Positions 18,222 to 26,886 are shown, counted from the first letter of the stretch. The stretch is DNA of 64,000 nucleotides from Amycolatopsis sp. NBRC 101858 (GCF_030269325.1 NZ_BSTD01000002.1:248001-312000); one strand, 5' to 3'. A program made the numbers and translations. Notes: generated from the sequence alone by a model not told the origin.

Positions 18222-19390
18222 TGGCCCGGTTCCTGTTCGTCGTCCCGCCGCTGGTCGGGCACATCAACCCGGCCGCCGGCGTCGCGGCCGAGCTGGCCGC
18301 GCGCGGGCACGAGGTCGCCTGGGCCGGGCACGAGGAGCTGCTGTGGCAGCTGGCCGGCCCGGACGCGCTGGTGTTCTCCTGCGGCCTCCCCGCCGGGGCG
18401 CCCGAACGCCCGGCCGGGCTCAAGGGACCGGCCGCGCTGCGGTTCCTCTGGGAGGACTTCCTCATCCCGCTGGCCGACGCGATGGCCGAGGGCGTCGCCG
18501 CGGCGATCGACGCGTTCGCCCCGCACGTGGTGGTCGCCGACCAGCAGGCTCTCGCGGGTGGGCTGCTGGCCGAGGCCCGCGGCCTGCCGTGGGTCACCTC
18601 GGCGACGACGTCGGCCGAGCTGATCGACCCCCTCGCAGGCATGCCTAAGGTCGCGGAGTGGGTCGACGCGCTGGTCGCCGACCTGCGGGCGCGGATCGCG
18701 GACGGCCGCGGCTCGGCCGACCCGCGGTTCTCCCCGCACGGCGTCCTGGCGTTCACCACCCGCGAACTGCTCGGCGCGGCGACGCTCCCGCCGCGGGTGC
18801 GGCTCGTCGGGCCGGCCCTGGGTTCGCGTCCGTCCACAGCGGACTTCCCGTGGGAGTGGCTCGACCCGCTCCGCCCGACGGTGCTCGTGTCGCTCGGCAC
18901 GGCCAACACCGAAGCGGGCGCGAGCTTCCTCGCGACCGCGGCGGAGGCGTTCGCCGGGATGGAGGCACGAGCGATCGTCGTCGACCCCGGCGAAGTGCTC
19001 GGGACGGTCCCGCCGAACGTCCTGGTGCGCCCGCGGGTCCCGCAGCTGCCCCTGCTGCCCCGGGTGGACGCGGTGCTGTGCCACGCGGGCCACAACACCG
19101 TGTGCGAAGCGTTGTGGCACGGCCTGCCGCTGGTGGTGGCCCCGATCCGCGACGACCAGCCGATCGTGGCCGCGCAGGTGGTGGCCGCGGGCGCGGGCAT
19201 CCGGCTGCGCTTCGGCCGCGCGGGCGCGGACCGCATCGCGGCTGCGGTCGAGGAGGTGCTGACCGAGCCGTCGTACCGGCGTGCGGCCGAAACCGTGGCG
19301 ACGTCGTTCCACGCGGCGGGCGGAAGTGCCGCGGCCGCCGGCCATTTGGAACAGCTCGCGCTGGAAAGCCTGGCCCATTTAAGGCCCTGA
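18221..19390 (+). CDS. GT1-family (UGT/MGT-type) glycosyltransferase
   Basis: 389 residues of a GT-B fold. The N-terminus FVVPPLVGHINPAAGVA is the acceptor-side loop with the catalytic-type histidine, VVVADQQALAGGLLA follows in the N-domain, and the nucleotide-sugar signature is CHAGHNTVCEALWHGLPLVV with the closing RDDQPIVAAQV. It should move an NDP-sugar onto a hydroxyl of a small hydrophobic acceptor. As the fifth gene of the overlapping operon, the likely acceptor is the PKS product, making a glycolipid or glycosylated polyketide. The GTG overlaps the previous TAG by one base. Confidence 0.9.
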   Translation: MARFLFVVPPLVGHINPAAGVAAELAARGHEVAWAGHEELLWQLAGPDALVFSCGLPAGAPERPAGLKGPAALRFLWEDFLIPLADAMAEGVAAAIDAFAPHVVVADQQALAGGLLAEARGLPWVTSATTSAELIDPLAGMPKVAEWVDALVADLRARIADGRGSADPRFSPHGVLAFTTRELLGAATLPPRVRLVGPALGSRPSTADFPWEWLDPLRPTVLVSLGTANTEAGASFLATAAEAFAGMEARAIVVDPGEVLGTVPPNVLVRPRVPQLPLLPRVDAVLCHAGHNTVCEALWHGLPLVVAPIRDDQPIVAAQVVAAGAGIRLRFGRAGADRIAAAVEEVLTEPSYRRAAETVATSFHAAGGSAAAAGHLEQLALESLAHLRP

Positions 19391-19399
19391 AAGTCGGCA

Positions 19400-19428
19400 T
19401 TTACTTCGAAAAAACACGCCGTTACGGT
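19400..19428 (+). promoter_or_regulatory. Promoter of the GNAT gene (leaderless)
   Basis: TTTACT (19400-19405), 17 bp, TACGGT (19423-19428), then seven bases to the ATG. This places transcription start at or next to the start codon, and shows that the GNAT gene is not simply the tail of the PKS operon. Confidence 0.5.
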
Positions 19429-19435
19429 CGAAGGC

Positions 19436-19885
19436 ATGACTGTTTCCGTCTGCGTTCCCGAAGATGTCCCCGAACTCGTCAAGTCGGCCGCCGGGCTGTT
19501 CTCCGAAGACGCCGGGCGTCACGACCCGCGCATGGACCTCGGCTGGCCCGACCGCGACGGTGCCGCCTACTACGCGGAGCTGGTCGACGATCCGGACTGC
19601 CTGTGCCTGCTGGCCGGCGGCGGGCACCTGATCGGCCGGATGCGCCCGCCGAACGAGCTGCGGCCCGGCGCGGTGACCGCGGTGCTGGAAAGCATGCGGG
19701 TCGGTCCCGCGCACCGCCGGAGCGGGGTCGGCGCGGAGCTGGTCGCCGCGTTCGTGGCGTGGGCGAAGGAGCGCGGGGCGAACGAGCTGGCCGTGCAGGC
19801 GTATGCGCACAACGAGGGCGCGCTGGCGTTCTACCACGCGCAGGGGTTCCGGCCGTTCGAGGTCAGGCTGGCCCAGTCGCTCTGA
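19436..19885 (+). CDS. GNAT-family N-acetyltransferase
   Basis: 149 residues. The acetyl-CoA binding motif A is VGPAHRRSGVGAELV (~100-115) and motif B is AYAHNEGALAFYHAQGF near the C-terminus, the standard GNAT arrangement for acetylating an amine. The substrate is not predictable. It starts 45 bp after the glycosyltransferase gene but has its own leaderless promoter. Confidence 0.88.
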   Translation: MTVSVCVPEDVPELVKSAAGLFSEDAGRHDPRMDLGWPDRDGAAYYAELVDDPDCLCLLAGGGHLIGRMRPPNELRPGAVTAVLESMRVGPAHRRSGVGAELVAAFVAWAKERGANELAVQAYAHNEGALAFYHAQGFRPFEVRLAQSL

Positions 19886-19925
19886 GTGGTGCGGTCCGGA
19901 CCATTCCCGGGCCACACTGGGGTGC

Positions 19926-20762
19926 ATGGCAATCCTGGACGGCCGGGCCGTCGTCATCACCGGCGCCGGACGCGGGCTCGGGCGGGCGTTCGCGCGGCAC
20001 GCCGCGGAGTCCGGGGCCGCGGTGGTGGTCAACGACGTCGACGCGGAACCGGCGCACGAGACCGTCTCCGCGGTCGAAACAGCCGGCGGTACCGCGGTCG
20101 CGAGCGTCGGCTCGGTCGCCGACGCGGACTACGCCCGTTACCTGATCACGTTGTGCCGCAACCGGTTCGGCAAGCTCGACGGCCTCGTGAACAACGCCGC
20201 AGTCGGGTACCACGCGCGGCCGTGGGAGGACGACGACGCCGAGCGGACCCGGGCCCTGGTCGAGACCAACGTCCTCGGCCCGCTGCACTGCGGCACGGCG
20301 GCCGCCAAGGTGATGGTGGCCCAGGGCCACGGTGTCATCGTCAACGTGACCTCCGGATCGATGATCGGACAGCGCGGCGCCGCGGCCTACTCGGCGTCGA
20401 AGGGCGCGGTGGCGTCGATGACGTACTCGTGGGCGGCCGACCTGGCCGGCCGCGGGGTGCGCGTCAACGCCGTCAGCCCGATCGCCTGGACCCGCCTGAT
20501 GGCCGCCGATCCCAACGGCAACCCGGACGCGCACCCGCCGGAACGCGTGGCGCCGCTGGTGACGTACCTGCTCAGCGACCTCTCGGCCGGGGTCACCGGG
20601 CAGGTGCTGCGGCTGGCGGACGGGCACCTGCACGCCGTCCGCCAGCCCGCCATCATCCGGCCGGTGCTGCACCAGGAGGCCTGGACGCCCGAGGAGATCG
20701 CCGCGGCCGTCGCGGGCGAGCTCGTCCTCGAGTCACCGCCACGGGATCGCTGGACCCTTTGA
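19926..20762 (+). CDS. Short-chain dehydrogenase/reductase
   Basis: 278 residues of classical SDR. The dinucleotide motif GAGRGLG lies near residue 13, NNAAVG follows at ~90, and the catalytic pair is YSASK with the upstream serine in NVTSGSM. The C-terminus carries an extra ~55 residues (AVRQPAIIRPVLHQEAWTPEE) seen in SDRs of the HSD17B4/fatty-acid type. It should interconvert a hydroxyl and a ketone using NAD(P). The ATG at 19926 gives the exact Rossmann N-terminus; no strong ribosome site precedes it. It may or may not serve the PKS product. Confidence 0.88.
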   Translation: MAILDGRAVVITGAGRGLGRAFARHAAESGAAVVVNDVDAEPAHETVSAVETAGGTAVASVGSVADADYARYLITLCRNRFGKLDGLVNNAAVGYHARPWEDDDAERTRALVETNVLGPLHCGTAAAKVMVAQGHGVIVNVTSGSMIGQRGAAAYSASKGAVASMTYSWAADLAGRGVRVNAVSPIAWTRLMAADPNGNPDAHPPERVAPLVTYLLSDLSAGVTGQVLRLADGHLHAVRQPAIIRPVLHQEAWTPEEIAAAVAGELVLESPPRDRWTL

Positions 20763-20843
20763 GCTGGTGGGATCACCGGAACGGGTGGCTATCCACAGTG
20801 GACCGTTCGCACTAGCCTCGGAGGCCGAGCGAGGAGGGTGCGG

Positions 20844-22883
20844 ATGACGGCCACCGCGGAGGTCGCCCACGAACCGGGGCCCGCCCCGCTGAGCAAGGCG
20901 CGGGTCAACGCCGTGTTCGGCGCCGTGCTGCTCGGGATGCTGCTGGCCGCACTGGACCAGACCATCGTCGGCACCGCGCTGCCCACCATCGTCGGGGACC
21001 TCGGCGGCGCCGGGCACCTGTCCTGGGTGGTCACGTCGTACCTGCTGGCCGAGACGATCATGACCGTCGTCGTCGGCAAGCTCGGCGACCTGTTCGGCCG
21101 CAAGCTGATGTTCCAGCTGTCGGTGATCGTGTTCGGGATCGGCTCGTTCTGCGCCGGCTTCGCCGACAGCATGGTCTGGCTGATCGTCTGGCGCGCGGTG
21201 CAGGGCCTGGGCGGCGGCGGGCTGATGGTCACCTCGACCGCGCTCATCGCCGACGTCGTCCCGCTGCGCGAACGCGGCAAGTACCAGGGCGTCCTCGGTT
21301 CGGTGTTCGGCGTGGTGACCGTGGCCGGGCCGATGCTGGGCGGGTTCTTCGTCGACCACCTGTCGTGGCGCTGGGCGTTCTACGTCAACATCCCGCTGGT
21401 CGTCGTGGTGCTGATCGTGGCGTCCTCGGCGATGCCGAACGCGCGCGCGGCGATCAAGCCGGTGATCGACTACGCCGGCATCCTGCTCATCGGCCTCGCC
21501 GCGACGGGCCTGACGCTCGTCACGAGCTGGGGTGGCACGCAGTACGCGTGGGGCTCGCCGACGATCATCGGGATGGCGATCGGGTCGGTGGTGCTGCTGG
21601 CCGCGTTCGTGTTCGTGGAGCTGAGAGCCCGGGAACCGATGCTGCCGATGCGGCTGTTCCGCAACCCGGTGTTCACGGTCGGCGGGATCATGAGCTTCGT
21701 CGTCGGCTTCGCGATGCTCGGCGCGCTGTCGTACCTGCCGACGTACATGCAGTACGTGCAGGGCACGTCGGCGACGACGTCCGGGGTCCGGCTGCTGCCG
21801 ATGGTGCTGGCGCTGCTCGTCGCGTCGATCGCGGCGGGCAACGCGGTGAGCAAGACCGGCCGCTACAAGATCTTCCCGCTGGTCGGCGCGGCCGGGATGA
21901 CGATCGGGCTGTACCTGCTGTCGAGGCTGGACACCGACACCGGGTTCTGGGAGGCGTCGGCGTACATGGCGGTGCTCGGGCTCGGGATCGGGCTCGGCAT
22001 GCAGGTGCTGACCATCGCCGTGCAGAACACCGTGGACTACGCCGATCTCGGCGTCGCGACGTCCGGTGTGACGTTCCTGCGGTCGATCGGCAGCTCGTTC
22101 GGCGCGGCGATCTTCGGGACGGTGTACGCCAACCAGCTGACCCCGAACCTGGCGGCGGCGGTCGCGGCGCGCCCGTTGCCGCCGGGCGTCGACCCGCGGG
22201 TCATCCAGGTGCCCAGCGCGCTGCACGCCCTGCCGGACTCGGTGTCGGCGCCGGTGATCCAGGCGTACAGCGACTCCCTGCACGTCGTGTTCCTCGCCGC
22301 GGCGCCGGTCGGGCTGGTGGCGTTCGTGCTGGCGTTCTTCCTGAAGGAGGTCCCGCTGCGCGACACGGCCCGGGCCGCGGCCCCGGACCTCGGCGACGGC
22401 TTCGCGATGCCGGAGGCCCGCACGGACGACCGCGAGCTGGAACGCGCGGTCGCGACGCTGTTCTTCCGCGAGCGCCGCAAGGTGGCCCCGGCGATCGTCG
22501 AACGGGCGGGATCGGACCTCGACGAAGGCGGGATCTGGTGCCTGCTGCAGGTCCACCTGCGTCAGCGGCGGGGCGAACCGGCGACGTTGCGGGCGATCGG
22601 CGAGTACTTCGCGGTGCCGGCCTCGGTGCTGGAGCCGGCGTTCAACCGGCTGGAGCTGACCGGCCACCTGCGGTACAGCGGCGGTGGCTGGGAGTTGACT
22701 CCGCCGGGCCGGGAGGAGTTCGACAAGGTGGTCCACGCGTGGCACGACTGGCTGGCCGACCGGCTGGGCGACTGGGGAACCGGCAGCCGGGCCGAGCTGG
22801 ACGCGGCGATCGGCCGGGTGGCCGCGAGGTTGCTGGACCAGAGCGCGGAGGTCCGGACGTACGGACGGCACGCACTGGCCTGA
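20844..22883 (+). CDS. DHA2-type MFS multidrug exporter with C-terminal winged-helix domain
   Basis: 679 residues. Residues ~15-505 form a 14-helix drug:proton antiporter with LDQTIVGTALPTI (motif D1), GKLGDLFGRK (motif A) and GSVFGVVTVAGPMLGG (motif C). Unusually, residues ~515-679 are soluble and look like a winged helix: LLQVHLRQRRGEPATLRAIG, FAVPASVLEPAFNRLELTG, LRYSGGGWELTPPG. This part may sense ligand or regulate transport from the cytoplasmic side. The ATG at 20844 has a GAGGAGG site six bases upstream; GTG at 20838 is too close to it. It could export the nearby PKS product (inference). Confidence 0.9.
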   Translation: MTATAEVAHEPGPAPLSKARVNAVFGAVLLGMLLAALDQTIVGTALPTIVGDLGGAGHLSWVVTSYLLAETIMTVVVGKLGDLFGRKLMFQLSVIVFGIGSFCAGFADSMVWLIVWRAVQGLGGGGLMVTSTALIADVVPLRERGKYQGVLGSVFGVVTVAGPMLGGFFVDHLSWRWAFYVNIPLVVVVLIVASSAMPNARAAIKPVIDYAGILLIGLAATGLTLVTSWGGTQYAWGSPTIIGMAIGSVVLLAAFVFVELRAREPMLPMRLFRNPVFTVGGIMSFVVGFAMLGALSYLPTYMQYVQGTSATTSGVRLLPMVLALLVASIAAGNAVSKTGRYKIFPLVGAAGMTIGLYLLSRLDTDTGFWEASAYMAVLGLGIGLGMQVLTIAVQNTVDYADLGVATSGVTFLRSIGSSFGAAIFGTVYANQLTPNLAAAVAARPLPPGVDPRVIQVPSALHALPDSVSAPVIQAYSDSLHVVFLAAAPVGLVAFVLAFFLKEVPLRDTARAAAPDLGDGFAMPEARTDDRELERAVATLFFRERRKVAPAIVERAGSDLDEGGIWCLLQVHLRQRRGEPATLRAIGEYFAVPASVLEPAFNRLELTGHLRYSGGGWELTPPGREEFDKVVHAWHDWLADRLGDWGTGSRAELDAAIGRVAARLLDQSAEVRTYGRHALA

Positions 22884-22892
22884 CCGCCGGGG

Positions 22893-23729
22893 TCAGCGGC
22901 GCCAGAAGTCGTGGGGTGTGCGGCCCGGGCGGAAGCCGCCTGCCTCGACCATGGCCGCCGCCTCCGCGAAGCCGTGGCCGACCAGGCCCGGCTCGTGCGC
23001 GTCGCTGCCGAACGCCACCGCGTCGCCGCCCACCTCGAACCACCAGCGCACCACCTCGCCCGGCAGCGGCACCTTCGTGTTGACTTCCAGGGCCCGCCCG
23101 CTCGACGCCAGCGCGCGCAGCACCGTCCGGAACTCCGCCTCGAAGTCCGCCGCCACGAACGGCGGTCCCTCACCCGGCCACGACCTCAGCGCGTAGTCGA
23201 TGTGCGCGAGCACCGCGAAGTCGGCCGTCGACTCCACCAGCCCCAAGACCTCGGTCAGGTACGCGCGCAGGACCTCGGCCGGCGGATCGGACACCACGGT
23301 GACCTCGTGGTGGTGGCCGTCGTCGCCCGGCAGCGAGTGCACCGAACCCAGCACGTGATCGAAGTCGTGGGCCGCGAGCAGCGCGTCGGCGCGAGGCCGG
23401 TGCCAGTGCGGCTCGCTCAGCTCGACCCCCGACAGGATCCGCAGCGACGGAAACCGTGCGCGGCACTCCTCGACGCACGCCAGGTACCCCGCGACGTCCA
23501 GGTCCGGCGGCTCGAGGACGCCGTCCGGGCGCAGCCGCACCCGGAAGTGGTCCGGCAGCAGCGGCCGGACCGGCGCCGGGATCAGCCACGGCGTCAGGTC
23601 CGCGTGCTCGGTGAACGCGACCGACGGCAGCCCCAGCTCCAGCGCCCGTTCGCACGACCCGGTCATCGACCCGGTGACCGTGTCCCACGACCATTCGGTG
23701 TGGACGTGACCGTCCGGCGGCAAGCTCAC
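22893..23729 (-). CDS. PHP-domain phosphoesterase (histidinol-phosphatase-like)
   Basis: 278 residues with the four PHP metal motifs: DGHVHTEWS at the N-terminus, FTEHAD (~40), an inner H-containing segment GSVHSLPGD, and GSDAHEP near the C-terminus. It probably hydrolyses a phosphate monoester; histidinol phosphate is the typical substrate but no his gene is nearby. The GTG at 23729 gives MSLPPDGHVHTEW. It converges with the exporter gene (nine bases apart) and diverges from the LigD-like gene. Confidence 0.85.
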   Translation of the reverse strand: MSLPPDGHVHTEWSWDTVTGSMTGSCERALELGLPSVAFTEHADLTPWLIPAPVRPLLPDHFRVRLRPDGVLEPPDLDVAGYLACVEECRARFPSLRILSGVELSEPHWHRPRADALLAAHDFDHVLGSVHSLPGDDGHHHEVTVVSDPPAEVLRAYLTEVLGLVESTADFAVLAHIDYALRSWPGEGPPFVAADFEAEFRTVLRALASSGRALEVNTKVPLPGEVVRWWFEVGGDAVAFGSDAHEPGLVGHGFAEAAAMVEAGGFRPGRTPHDFWRR

Positions 23730-23768
23730 CAAGCCACCGTAACGCCGGTTTTGAAGTAGCGTCACCGT

Positions 23769-24719
23769 ATGGCGCAGAAGTCGGCGGCGGTGGAGCTGGA
23801 GGTCGGGCCGCACACCGTGCGGATCTCGAACCCGGACCGGGTGTACTTCCCGGCCCGCGGCGAGACGAAGCTCGACCTGGTCAACTACTACCTCTCGGTG
23901 GGCGACGGCATCGTCAACGCGCTGCGCGAGCGGCCGTGCATGCTGCACCGCTTCCCGTCCGGCGTGGCGGGGGAGAAGGTCCACCAGAAGCGTGTCCCGA
24001 ACGGCGCGCCGCCGTGGCTGGAGACCGTCCGGGTGACCTTCCCGCGCTACAACCGGCACGCCGACGAGCTGTGCGTCACCGAACTGGCGCACGTCGCCTG
24101 GGCGGTGCAGATGTCCACTGTGGAGTTCCACCCGTGGAACTCGCGCCGCGCCGACACCGAGAAGCCGGACGAGTGGCGCATCGACCTCGACCCGATGCCC
24201 GACTGCGGCTACGACCGCGTCCGCCGGGTCGCGCACGTCGCCCACGAGATCCTCGACGAGCTCGGCGCGGTCGGCTGGCCCAAGACGTCCGGTGGCCGCG
24301 GCCTGCACATCTACGTCCGGATCGAACCCAACCGGGGCTTCAAGGAGGTCCGGCGCGCGGCCCTGGCCTTCGCGCACGAAGTCGAACGCCGTGCCCCGGA
24401 CGACGTCACGACGACCTGGTGGCGCAAGGACCGCGACCCGCGGCTGCTCTTCGTCGACTACAACCAGAACGCCCGCGACCACACGATCGCCAGTGCCTAC
24501 TCCGTGCGCGGCAACCCGGAAGGCACGGTGTCGACGCCGATCCGCTGGGAGGAGATCGACGACGCCGAGCCCGGCGACTTCACCATCGCCACCGTCCCGG
24601 CCCGCTTCGCCGAGCTGGGCGACCTCCACGCCGGCATCGACAAGGCCGTGTTCTCCCTGGACCCGCTGCTGGAGTGGGCCGACCGCGACGGCGTCGAAGA
24701 ACCACCCGAGTCCGACTGA
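23769..24719 (+). CDS. LigD-type polymerase domain protein (archaeo-eukaryotic primase family)
   Basis: 316 residues forming a single polymerase domain like that of LigD in bacterial non-homologous end joining. The metal-binding motif reads RIDLDPMPDC, followed by TSGGRGLHIYV and the WWRKDRDPRLLFVDYNQN block. There is no ligase or phosphoesterase domain, so it is one of the stand-alone Pol proteins common in actinomycetes, able to add ribonucleotides or nucleotides at DNA ends. No Ku gene lies next to it. TAGCGT (23757-23762) is six bases before the ATG, implying a leaderless transcript. Confidence 0.9.
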   Translation: MAQKSAAVELEVGPHTVRISNPDRVYFPARGETKLDLVNYYLSVGDGIVNALRERPCMLHRFPSGVAGEKVHQKRVPNGAPPWLETVRVTFPRYNRHADELCVTELAHVAWAVQMSTVEFHPWNSRRADTEKPDEWRIDLDPMPDCGYDRVRRVAHVAHEILDELGAVGWPKTSGGRGLHIYVRIEPNRGFKEVRRAALAFAHEVERRAPDDVTTTWWRKDRDPRLLFVDYNQNARDHTIASAYSVRGNPEGTVSTPIRWEEIDDAEPGDFTIATVPARFAELGDLHAGIDKAVFSLDPLLEWADRDGVEEPPESD

Positions 24720-24753
24720 CGTATTTCCGGGCGGGTTCGCGGCTCTGCCCGGG

Positions 24754-25173
24754 GTGAAGATCGTGCTGTCCGGTGTGGACGCGGCCGCGTGGAGCCTGGT
24801 CGCGTTGCAGGTGGTGCTCGAACGCGAAGGCCACGCCGTGTGCGTATCGGCTGACGCGGCCGGTGCTTGCCGCCGTGAGCGGCCGGACTGCTTGGTGCTG
24901 TCCACGGCACACGGCGCTTCGGGCGCGGACGTCCTTCGCCGCGTGCGTGCCGATCCCGCGCTGGCCGGGCTGCCCGTGGTGCTCGGCGGCCGGCTGGGCG
25001 GGGCGCGCGCGGAACTGCTGGCGCTGGGCTTCGACGAGGTCTTCCCGGTCGCCGCCACGGATCCCGGGAGAGCCGTGGCGGCGTTGCGGGCTTACCTGGC
25101 TCGTCAGTCCAAGCGCTCGACGATCGTCGCGTTGGCGAGGCCGCCCGCCTCGCACATCGTCTGCAGGCCGTAG
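24754..25173 (+). CDS. Degenerate cobalamin-binding-like domain protein
   Basis: 139 residues. The start KIVLSGVDAAAWSLVALQ and the later LVLSTAHGASGADVLRRV resemble the small B12-binding subunit fold of methylaspartate/methylmalonyl-CoA mutases, in which the first loop normally reads D-x-H-x-x-G and the His coordinates cobalt. Here the position after the Asp is Ala-Ala-Ala, so cobalamin ligation is unlikely; it may be a response-regulator-like or orphan signalling domain. The final 23 codons overlap the 3' end of the convergent thiolase gene by 70 bp. GTG at 24754 is the only sensible start. Confidence 0.6.
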   Translation: MKIVLSGVDAAAWSLVALQVVLEREGHAVCVSADAAGACRRERPDCLVLSTAHGASGADVLRRVRADPALAGLPVVLGGRLGGARAELLALGFDEVFPVAATDPGRAVAALRAYLARQSKRSTIVALARPPASHIVCRP

Positions 25174-26300
25174 CGGCCGCCGGTCTGCTCCAGCACCGAC
25201 AGCAGCGTCGTCGCCAGGCGGGCGCCGCTGCCGCCGAGCGGGTGGCCGAGCGCGATCGCGCCGCCGTTGACGTTGACCTTCGCCAGGTCGGCGCCGATCT
25301 CGGCCTGCCAGGCGAGCACGACGCTGGCGAACGCCTCGTTGACCTCGAAGGCGTCGATGTCTCCCACCGAAAGCCCCGCCCGGGCGAGCACCTTGCGGGT
25401 GGCCGGGATGACGCCGGTCAGCATGTACAGCGGGTCGTCGCCGACGACGGCGAAGCTGTGGATCCGGGCCCGCGGCCGCAGTCCGAGCGCCTTCGCCGTC
25501 TCCGGGCTGGTGATCATCAACGCGGCCGCGCCGTCGTTGATCGGCGAGGAGTTGCCCGCGGTGACGTGCCAGCCGAGATCCGGGAACCGCTGCTCCCAGA
25601 CGTCCGCCCGGAACGCGGGCTTCAGCCCGGCGAGGATCTCCGGCGTGGTGCCCGGCCGGACCGTCTCGTCGGTCGTGACGTCGACGAGCACGCCGTCGGG
25701 ACCGGGCGCCTTGAGCGGCGCGACCTCGCCGGCGAACTTCCCGTCCGCCCACGCCTTCGCGGCCCGCTGGTGGCTTTCGGCCGAGAATTCGTCGAGCTGC
25801 GCGCGGCTGAAGCCCCACTTCGCGGCGATCAGCTCCGCGCTGATGCCTTGGGGGACGAGACCGTCCGGGTAGCGGGCGGCGACCTGCGGCCCGAACGGGT
25901 CGCGCCCGGCCACCTGGCTGCCCATCGGCACCCGGCTCATCGACTCCACACCGGAGGCGATCACGACGTCGTACGCGCCGGCCATCACGCCCTGCGCGGC
26001 GAAGTGGACGGCCTGCTGGCTGCTGCCGCACTGCCGGTCGACGGTCACCGCGGGCACCGACTCCGGCAGGCCCGCGGCGAGCGCGGCCCAGCGGGCGGTG
26101 TTCATGCTCTGCTCGCCGATCTGGCCGACCGCGCCGCTGATCACGTCGTCGATCCGGGCCGGGTCGACGCCGGTGCGCTCGACGAGCGAGCGGAGCGCGT
26201 GGGCGTGCAGGTCGACCGGGTGCACCCCGGCGAGCGTTCCGTTCGGCTTGCCCTTGCCGATCGGGGTCCGTACCGCGTCGACGATCACCGCGTCCGTCAT
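25104..26300 (-). CDS. Thiolase (acetyl-CoA C-acyltransferase)
   Basis: 398 residues of degradative-type thiolase. The acyl-enzyme cysteine lies in VTVDRQCGSSQQA (~89), the GHPLGGSGAR histidine near 350 and the second cysteine in TMCEAGGLAN near 380. It should cleave 3-ketoacyl-CoA with CoA, or run in reverse. It is transcribed away from the HxlR regulator. On its strand TTGTGA, 18 bp and TATACC form a promoter, and GGAGG precedes the ATG at 26300 by about nine bases. Confidence 0.92.
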   Translation of the reverse strand: MTDAVIVDAVRTPIGKGKPNGTLAGVHPVDLHAHALRSLVERTGVDPARIDDVISGAVGQIGEQSMNTARWAALAAGLPESVPAVTVDRQCGSSQQAVHFAAQGVMAGAYDVVIASGVESMSRVPMGSQVAGRDPFGPQVAARYPDGLVPQGISAELIAAKWGFSRAQLDEFSAESHQRAAKAWADGKFAGEVAPLKAPGPDGVLVDVTTDETVRPGTTPEILAGLKPAFRADVWEQRFPDLGWHVTAGNSSPINDGAAALMITSPETAKALGLRPRARIHSFAVVGDDPLYMLTGVIPATRKVLARAGLSVGDIDAFEVNEAFASVVLAWQAEIGADLAKVNVNGGAIALGHPLGGSGARLATTLLSVLEQTGGRYGLQTMCEAGGLANATIVERLD

Positions 26301-26333
26301 GGCGTCTGCCTCCTCGCAGATCGGGGATGTCTT

Positions 26334-26418
26334 CGGTATACGCCGGGTAAGTTGGATTTCACAACTGGCTTGTTCGCCAGGTCACACGCGACCGACGTGC
26401 TAGGTTGGATTTTCAACC
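26334..26418. promoter_or_regulatory. Thiolase/HxlR divergent promoter with two operator-like repeats
   Basis: AGTTG-N7-CAACT (26350-26366) overlaps the -35 (TTGTGA, reverse strand) of the thiolase promoter. A related site GGTTG-N6-CAACC (26403-26418) sits just before the HxlR start. Both share TTGGATTT in the middle. The pattern suits binding by the adjacent HxlR dimer, giving autoregulation and thiolase control. Confidence 0.55.
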
Positions 26419-26432
26419 CCATGGGAGGTGGC

Positions 26433-26873
26433 ATGGTCCGGCGTGGTCGCGAGTGCTCGGTCGCCGAGGCGCTGGAGGTCGTCGGCGAACGCTGGAGCCT
26501 GCTCGCGCTGCGCGAGATCATGCTGGGGGAGCGGCGCTTCAACCAGATCGCCGAGAACACCGGCGCCAGCCGCGACATCCTGGCCGCGCGGCTGCGCAAG
26601 CTCGTCGACGCGGGCGTGCTCGAGAAGCGCCAGTACGAGACCCACCCGCCGCGCCACGAGTACTACCCGACCGAGGCCGGCCGCGCGCTGCAGCCGATCC
26701 TGCTCGGCCTGATGGCCTGGGGTGACCGGTACGTCCACCAGGGTGAACCGCCCACGCTGTGGCGCCACGCCTGCGGCGAGGTGCTGGAACCGGCGACCGT
26801 CTGCGCCCACTGCGGCGACCCGGTCAACGCCCCGGGCACCCACGCGATCCGGCTGGGCGCCGTCCACTCCTGA
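26433..26873 (+). CDS. HxlR-family transcriptional regulator
   Basis: 146 residues. The N-terminus RGRECSVAEALEVVGERWSL and the following LREIMLGERRFNQIAENTG, ASRDILAARLRKLVDAGVL form the HxlR winged helix, with the usual N-terminal cysteine (C8). The C-terminus adds a CxxC-type patch, HACGEVLEP...CAHCGDPV, which could bind zinc. ATG 26433 is chosen because GGGAGGTGG ends one codon upstream; an ATG at 26421 has no site. It faces the thiolase gene and ends in a strong terminator. Confidence 0.9.
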   Translation: MVRRGRECSVAEALEVVGERWSLLALREIMLGERRFNQIAENTGASRDILAARLRKLVDAGVLEKRQYETHPPRHEYYPTEAGRALQPILLGLMAWGDRYVHQGEPPTLWRHACGEVLEPATVCAHCGDPVNAPGTHAIRLGAVHS

Positions 26874-26886
26874 CCCGACCTCCGCA

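Noticed and set aside
23769..24719. Full LigD end-joining system
   Set aside because: Only the polymerase domain is present and no Ku or ligase gene lies nearby in the window.
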